Shown here: positions 59,101-64,000 of the stretch, one piece after another
Numbering within the stretch: the first letter of the stretch is position 1
How the letters are laid out: every line of letters begins with the position of its first letter
Position numbers and translations under genes: made by a program
The notes under the pieces: model-generated
What the model was told of the DNA's origin: nothing
What the model saw: the letters and a program-made list of their open reading frames with translations, nothing else
Databases searched by the model: none
NCBI GenBank assembly: GCA_028753945.1
Contig: JAPNXP010000001.1
Location: 9,228,501-9,292,500, forward strand
Length of the DNA: 64,000 nt
Origin: Hexactinellida sp. DTS-2022
Lineage: Eukaryota; Porifera; Hexactinellida
Direction: 5' to 3'

Positions 59101-59861
59101 GATTAGACTTTCCTTGAGGCTCTTAACAAAATTTTCCTCATCCTTTGACTCTCTGCTAAAGCGTTTAGATGTCTCAGCAGTTGAGGTGAAATGAGATGGG
59201 CAATCTTTGAAAATTACAGGTACTGCATTAGGACGATAACTAGGTCTTTCACGTGGTATTTCGCTGTAAGTCCCATTAGCTTGTAAAATTCTGTCGACTC
59301 TTATTAGATCATGTTCTCTAAAGTGGTAAATGCAGATAAAAATTTTATCCGTTAACAGATCTTCTGTTTTCTCTCTATGGAGGGCTCTAATCCAAGCGTG
59401 GACTACATCAGGTGGACCTTTAGGAAGTTTAAAAACTGTACCACTAGGATGGCCTCTGTAATTAGTCTTGCACCCGAAAACAGAACATGTGTTAGGCATG
59501 TGACAAGCTAAATTAATCAGAATAAATTAAAGTTAGTACGTAGTAGTTCAGGGTAACAATTATATAAAATTATTGCCAGCAGAACCCGGATAAAAAGTAA
59601 ATCCAAACATACTACGAAAGCAAACACATATACTAAAATATAGTTTCAATGTTTATGGGTCGTTAATAATACCTTAAATATAAACAATTTAAATGCACTT
59701 CCAGGCAATGTTTAGTCTTGAATCCACCTAAAACCAACGTATTTCACGTTTAAAGTTCAAAATTAATAGTAATAGACAAAAAAATCGATGCACTTCTATT
59801 TTGTCCATGGTCCAGTTTTCAATTGTCGTTTCCAGTCCTTATGTATAGTAAGTAGTTCATG
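56142..59861 (-). mobile_element. P-element-like transposon, apparently complete, 3.72 kb
   Basis: Terminal inverted repeats of 135 bp (56142-56276) and 139 bp (59723-59861) are identical by eye except for a TTAC insertion. They begin CATGAACTAC and contain ATACATAAGG, resembling the CATGA...ACATAAGG of the Drosophila P element. Target duplication GCTAGAC (56135-56141, 59862-59868), or 8 bp if the first base is shared; P elements make 8-bp duplications. It encloses one intact transposase gene. A partial direct copy of the left end follows it (56278-56352). It sits at the outer edge of the MULE remnant. Confidence 0.88.
56492..59499 (-). CDS. P-element-like transposase with THAP domain, three exons, intact
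   Basis: Minus-strand exons 59499-58579, 58516-58282 and 58203-56492, joined by two GT-AG introns of 62 and 78 bases, give 955 residues with no stops. The N-terminal THAP zinc finger has Cys5, Cys10, Trp36, Cys56-x2-His59 and the AVPVIF box (92-97); it would bind the element's subterminal DNA. The RNase H-like catalytic core shows Asp374 (NMDEIHV), Asp455 (IADNFPMN) and QNDPIEHQFG with Asp704/Glu707. FDFVHILKSIRNNWLN lies between, as in the GTP-binding insertion of P transposase and THAP9. Drosophila P transposase has 751 residues and human THAP9 903. The start follows the THAP consensus (M-P-x-x-C). A TATATAAT lies about 65 bases upstream. Retained intron 1 would give a 314-residue THAP protein, like the short P repressors; that is inference. 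Confidence 0.9.
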
Positions 59862-59874
59862 GCTAGACCCAAAA

Positions 59875-60690
59875 ATTTAACATGTTAGTAAAATAACATG
59901 TTAAAAATTTAACATGATAAAATTTTAACATGTTAAAACTTAAAATTTTAACATGATGAAAATTTAACATGTTAAAATTTTAACATGATAAAAATTTAAC
60001 ATGTTAAAATTTTAACATGATAAAAATTTAACATGTTAAAATTTTAACATGATAAAAATTTAACATGTTAAAATTTTAACATGTTAAAAATTTAACATGA
60101 TAAAATTTTAACATGATAAAAATTTAACATGTTAAAATTTTAACATGATAAAAATTTAACATGATAAAATTTTAACATGTTAAATTTTCATCATGTTAAA
60201 ATTTTAAGTTTTAACATGTTAAAATTTTAACATGTTAAAAATTTAACATGATAAAAATTTAACATGTTAAAATTTTAACATGATAAAAATTTAACATGTT
60301 AAAATTTTAACATGATAAAAATTTAACATGTTAAAATTTTAACATGATAAAAATTTAACATGTTAAAATTTTAACATGTTAAAAATTTAACATGATAAAA
60401 TTTTAACATGATAAAAATTTAACATGCTTAAAATTTAACATGTTAAATTTTAACATGATAAAAATTTAACATGTTAAAATTTTAACATGATAAAAATTTA
60501 ACATGATAAAAATTTAACATGTTAAAATTTTAACATGATAAAAATTTAACATGTTAAAATTTTAACATGTTAAATTTTTAACATGTTAAATTTTTAGCAT
60601 GTTAAATTTTTAACATGTTAAAATTTAACATGATTAAATTTTAACATGATAAAAATTTAACATGTCTGAAAAATAACATGTTAGAAAAAA
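59875..60690. repeat. Palindromic satellite, AACATGTTAAAATTT type
   Basis: About 800 bases made of TTAACATG(T/A)TAAAAATT in alternating orientation, so it is almost entirely self-complementary. Period about 15-16, with a higher-order alternation of ACATGT and ACATGA. A single related motif (TTTTAACATGTTAAAAATTT) lies at 55047, on the other side of the MULE and P elements. Confidence 0.9.
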
Positions 60691-60944
60691 CCATGTTGGA
60701 AACACACACAAGCTGCTCGTCGGCGCTACTCACGTTTACTACTTGCACTCGGTCCTTCTGCTCTCGCTTGTATTTATAGCAAATACCTTTTCAAATGTTG
60801 TGCCGTTTGTATTTCAATTCTGTGGAATGCAACGAAAAAAATTCGAAATTTCTTTATCCTCTTTGCATGCGTCATGTTTTTGCCATTTGTAAATAAATCG
60901 TTAGAACTCGCACATTAATATTAATAGAACTTAATTGTCGAATA
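60691..60944. other. Short spacer after the satellite
   Basis: Contains CTGCTCGTCGGCGCTACTCACG and AT-rich sequence. Nothing recognised. Confidence 0.4.
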
Positions 60945-61089
60945 CAGTATAATCTCGTCAGTGCAAACACGGTTAATATATATTCCAGTTAATACGAACA
61001 CTATTTTTATTCCAGGTAGATAGCCTTTTCAATACAAATGACCACAATACAAATGGTTAATACAAATTCCGGATAAGGCGAAGACATTT
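60945..61089. mobile_element. Truncated pogo/Tigger-like MITE
   Basis: Left end CAGTATAATCTCGTCAGTGC next to TA, inner CGGATAAGGCGAAGAC. The right end is replaced by AGGGATGAAACGAATATTCG, the start of another repeat with ATTCG motifs (to ~61190). Confidence 0.6.
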
Positions 61090-61493
61090 TGACTAGGGAT
61101 GAAACGAATATTCGAAATGTAACCAACGAACCTTTTTCTAAACGAACGAATATGCGAATATTCGTTCGTTTTGATGACTAAGCATTAAAAATCAAATTCA
61201 AAAACTCAAAATACAGTCAGTGGGATAAAGTTTTTTATTAATATTACAATATAGTATACTTTAATCATAGTTACAAAGGGTAAGCTTCATTGGTCCGAAT
61301 TTTGATGTTGTCATTTGTCCGAAAATGTGGGACCTTCACTTGTCCGTACTTGTATTTAATAAATTGATTATATTTAATTTATTATTTTAACATGCATAGG
61401 TAAAACAAGGAAGATAGAATCAGAAAAATAATAAGGAAATGAAGTAGGTGTATATACCCCGTGTATGTACTATGGAGTATGATTAATTGTATA

Positions 61494-61665
61494 CAGTAGA
61501 TGTCGGATATAAGCACACCGGTTATAAGAACATATCGGTAAGCACACTATGTTGGGAAATGGTTGCCATATACCCTGTGTACTTTATGTCGGTTATAAGA
61601 ACATGTCGGTTATAAGCACATTAAGTGCAGTTCCCGACGATGTGCTTATAACCGGCCATCCACTG
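61494..61665. mobile_element. TA-flanked MITE, sister of the SHC intron 6 copy
   Basis: CAGTAGATGTCGGATATAAG and ATAACCGGCCATCCACTG, TA on both sides. Inner TGCTTATAACCGG and AACATGTCGGTTATAAG. Confidence 0.85.
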
Positions 61666-61699
61666 TATCTTGAAAATTGATCAATGGTGGAGCGGCACA

Positions 61700-62466
61700 C
61701 TTATGCAAGTTGTGCTAGGTTCTCTATTCTTGGCAGCAATCAGAGCAACAATTTGCATGCCTGCATGGCGTAAGTACCCAAGTTTCCAGTCGTGGTCCAA
61801 GACATACAAATACATTGGTTCCCCATTGTTGGAGCATCATCGATCTCACCTTCATCTTCAGAACTACTTGAGAATGCATCTTGAGTATATACGTATCACA
61901 ACTTTGCCTATTGTATGGCTCATAGCTTTCAGAAATTCTAATGCATTGTATACTCCATCTTTGAGTTTCTGTTTACATTTCATCCTATCTTATCGTGTTA
62001 TAAGTCCTTCTTCCTTGGCCTACTGATTTCCCTTCCCTCCCGAAATCTACCAATGTCATTATCAGTGTCCTCTATTATATGATTAATCGATTCCATACAT
62101 CTCGATACGTCGATTACTCAAATTGCGGAAAAAATAGATATGACACCCACCAGGGTTTCTTCTAGTCACATCATCGAACACCATTCTCAAATTTGTTTGG
62201 GAACTTTTGGCAACATATTTACATTTCGTTTTAAGTTGATAAACTTGAGTCTTGTGAAGCTCAACACTGTGATCGTGATTTTTCTAGGGAGTAATTAGAT
62301 TTGTTTCTCTGTTCAACCTGCTCGTACCTCGGCAAACGGTTCGAAATATGGCGCACTTCAGGTAGATATAATTCTCCATATGTTTGGACTGACATACTTG
62401 TTTCCGTCAGGAGTACAGAAGATGTTGCCTGAGGTTCGTTTATATTCTTCTCTAGCGTATTCCATC
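61700..62466 (-). pseudogene. Transposase N-terminal relic, possibly FLYWCH/MULE type
   Basis: Minus-strand fragments in shifting frames: KMEYAREEYKRTSGNIFC, DGNKYVSPNIWRI, then DHSVELHKTQVYQLKTK and SSQTNLRMVFDDVTRRNPGG, later SSSSEDEGEIDDAPT. The order (a YxSPNxW block, then H-x-H/HxxE-like and a helical TR...NPGG block) resembles the FLYWCH zinc-finger start of animal MULE proteins. Stops and frameshifts throughout; family call weak. Confidence 0.35.
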
Positions 62467-62531
62467 TTGTTTCAAAGAAAATAATTGTTTTAATTTATAT
62501 CTGTTGGTATGTTGGTTTAGAACCTCAAAAC

Positions 62532-62843
62532 CAGGGGCGGCGCCAGCACAGCCCCCTTGGAGGGGCCAAAGGGGGGCGGACCAATGCACTGGAGGGGCAA
62601 ACCCAATAGTTGTAAACATTCCAAAAATACACGTTCAAACTTCAAACCAAAATCGCTGATTTTAATGACAAACTAGTTAAACAATCTGTCCTATAATAGT
62701 ATGCGGTGGGGTATCTCAGAAAAACGGCTAATTATAGACTCCCTATCCAGGGCGTAAATTATTTCCGCATTAACATTAAGTACTCCTATATGAGACAAGC
62801 GAATTCCCGCGCCCCCCGCGACCCCCCCCTCGCGCCGCCACTG
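62532..62843. mobile_element. hAT-like MITE, 312 bp
   Basis: Ends CAGGGGCGGCGCCAGCAC and CTCGCGCCGCCACTG are inverted, with perfect 8-bp duplications CTCAAAAC at 62524-62531 and 62844-62851. Runs of G at the left and C at the right. Confidence 0.88.
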
Positions 62844-62915
62844 CTCAAAACCATATTCAAACTTGCATTTGAAAAACAATCAGGATTATAACTGAAATAA
62901 CAATAGAATGATATA

Positions 62916-63407
62916 CAGTGTAACCTCGCTAACCGGGGAATTTGGGACTACAGATTTTGAAGTTATTCCCCAGTCCCCGGTTAGAGGGTGTCTCTATTTA
63001 TTCATTTTCCTATGGTCTTGACTTTATATTAAAACTTATATTTTAGTCACTTAAGCTGGCAAGCATCACAGACTTTTTCGGAAATTCTAATTAGCCGTGT
63101 AGCTTATTTGTGTTCAAGAAACTTTCAGATTTAGAGAAACTAGTAGATTGCATTGTTTGTATTATGTAAAGTACTATTAGTAAGACACTGTAATATAACT
63201 ATTCACCTCGACTTGTGTCATAAATTCCCCGTTTAGCGAGGTTAGGATTTAAAGTAATATAAGAAGTCGTAACCAGATCACATTCCCCATTCCCCGCTTA
63301 GGGCAATCCCCCGGTTAGAGAGGGTCATTTGTATATTAAACGACGAAATAAATAAATAAAATCCCCGCTCCCCGGTTATCGAGGCCCCGGTTAGCAAGGT
63401 TACACTG
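62916..63407. mobile_element. pogo/Tigger-like MITE, 492 bp
   Basis: CAGTGTAACCTCGCTAACCG and CGGTTAGCAAGGTTACACTG are inverted, with TA at 62914-62915 and 63408-63409. Inner repeats CCCCGGTTAGAG and CCCCGTTTAGCGAGG. Confidence 0.9.
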
Positions 63408-63737
63408 TAGTATCAAAAAACAATAAGAATATAAAATGATTTAGTGTCTAATAACAACCAACAATTCGGACAAGTGACAACATACTGAAAAACGATTCGG
63501 ACAAGTGACAACATGTTCGTAATTCCCGAGCCAACATCTTCCAATACGGAAGATGTTGGCGTTTACAAAATCTTATTTGTGGAATCCTTATTACTGCAAA
63601 TGTTACCAGAAACCTTATCAATGCTCCATAACTGGAAACCTGATAAGTGCTGCGGTTAACTGAAACCTCATTAGTGCTGAAGAAGAGCCATACAAATTCC
63701 CCGAGCCAACATCTTCCAATCGCCAACATCTTCCGTA

Positions 63738-63896
63738 ATTATTACAAGTTGAAACAATACATTAAACTGGTTTAAAATTGTGTCCAAAAATATTTTATCA
63801 AAAATCGTGACCCCATCCTGAAAATTTCAGTTCTTCTGTGGAGAGAATACGGGTCTAATATATACCATGGGAGTAAGATCAGAACTGGGCCACTAT
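63738..63896. repeat. Diverged satellite unit with half a palindromic module
   Basis: TTACAAGTTGAAACAATAC, AAAAATCGTGACCCCA, TCCTGAAAATTTCAGT and CTGTGGAGAGAATACGG are subtype B phrases. ACTGGGCCACTAT from 63884 is the left half of the small module, cut by a transposon at 63897. Confidence 0.75.
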
Positions 63897-64000
63897 CAGT
63901 GGCGGAGCCAAGGGGGGGCAGGGGAGAATATGCCCCCCCTACTGCCCCCCCCCCCCCCCCCCAATGACAACATCCGTGCCCACTCATACCTGAAAGTTCA
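63897..64000. mobile_element. hAT-like element, left end only
   Basis: Starts CAGTGGCGGAGCCAAGG exactly after GCCACTAT (63889-63896), the same position in the module used by the element at 21572. G-rich then C-rich sequence with an 18-20 base C run. The right end is beyond the window. Confidence 0.65.

Larger units (their letters stand above)
61240..63740. mobile_element. Large degraded MULE-like transposon with nested MITEs (tentative)
   Basis: Phrases TTGTCATTTGTCCGAAA and CACTTGTCCG near 61305-61350 recur inverted as TTCGGACAAGTGACAACAT at 63467 and 63495. Between them lie a minus-strand ORF relic and three intact MITEs (61494-61665, 62532-62843, 62916-63407). A hairpin GCCAACATCTTCC/GGAAGATGTTGGC is at 63530-63560, with a further copy at ~63706. 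Limits are approximate. Confidence 0.4.

Noticed and set aside
61670..62026. 118-codon plus-strand ORF after the 61494 MITE
   Set aside because: No domain and poor composition; the minus strand shows better, though decayed, coding character.
1..64000. tRNA or rRNA genes
   Set aside because: No cloverleaf with internal promoter boxes and no conserved rRNA core was recognised on reading; a tRNAscan-type search was not possible here.

Overview
The window looks like nuclear DNA of an early-branching, probably marine animal. Genes have GT-AG introns, some only 57 to 60 bases long. Exons are GC-richer than the very AT-rich introns and spacers. Two multi-exon genes encode phosphotyrosine adaptors of metazoan type (DOK-like and SHC-like), and one intronless gene encodes a coiled-coil plus NHL protein of a kind common in sponges. 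I infer a demosponge-like organism; the sequence does not prove this.

Layout. Bases 1-21,540 carry no credible gene. They form an array of about 1.2-kb satellite-like units in two subtypes, with one inverted block (6.84-8.96 kb). Most units hold a ~117-bp near-perfect hairpin at the same internal position, and several hold a ~35-bp palindromic module just upstream of it. Bases 21.5-23.7 kb are nested DNA transposons. A coiled-coil/NHL gene follows (23.8-25.0 kb), then an unidentified decayed ORF, then an intronless sphingosine-1-phosphate lyase gene (26.5-28.2 kb). PRPF38B, a spliceosomal gene, has eight exons (29.4-33.5 kb). A repeat-rich spacer (33.5-39.4 kb) includes a hAT-type element built almost wholly from TAACGG/CCGTTA repeats. 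The DOK-like gene (39.4-41.3 kb) and the SHC-like gene (45.9-51.4 kb) lie on the same strand. The rest (51.4-64 kb) is mobile-element territory. It includes an apparently intact P-element-like transposon with a three-exon THAP transposase, remains of Mutator-like elements, MITEs, and an 800-bp satellite of the motif AACATGTTAAAATTT.

How the genes relate. Both adaptors act downstream of tyrosine kinases: PTB domains (plus PH or SH2) bring them to receptors, and their tyrosine motifs then recruit SH2 proteins. The SHC-like protein is the most striking gene, with twelve Tyr-Asp-Asn motifs and one Tyr-Asn-Asn (pYxN, the Grb2 SH2 consensus), where vertebrate SHC1 has few. S1P lyase, PRPF38B and the NHL protein have no evident functional link to these.

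Mobile elements are unusually legible. At least ten insertions have defined ends, most with target duplications. Two different hAT-like elements landed at the same position of the palindromic module. All coordinates, splice sites and translations were worked out by eye; similarity statements come from recognising family motifs, not from a database search.
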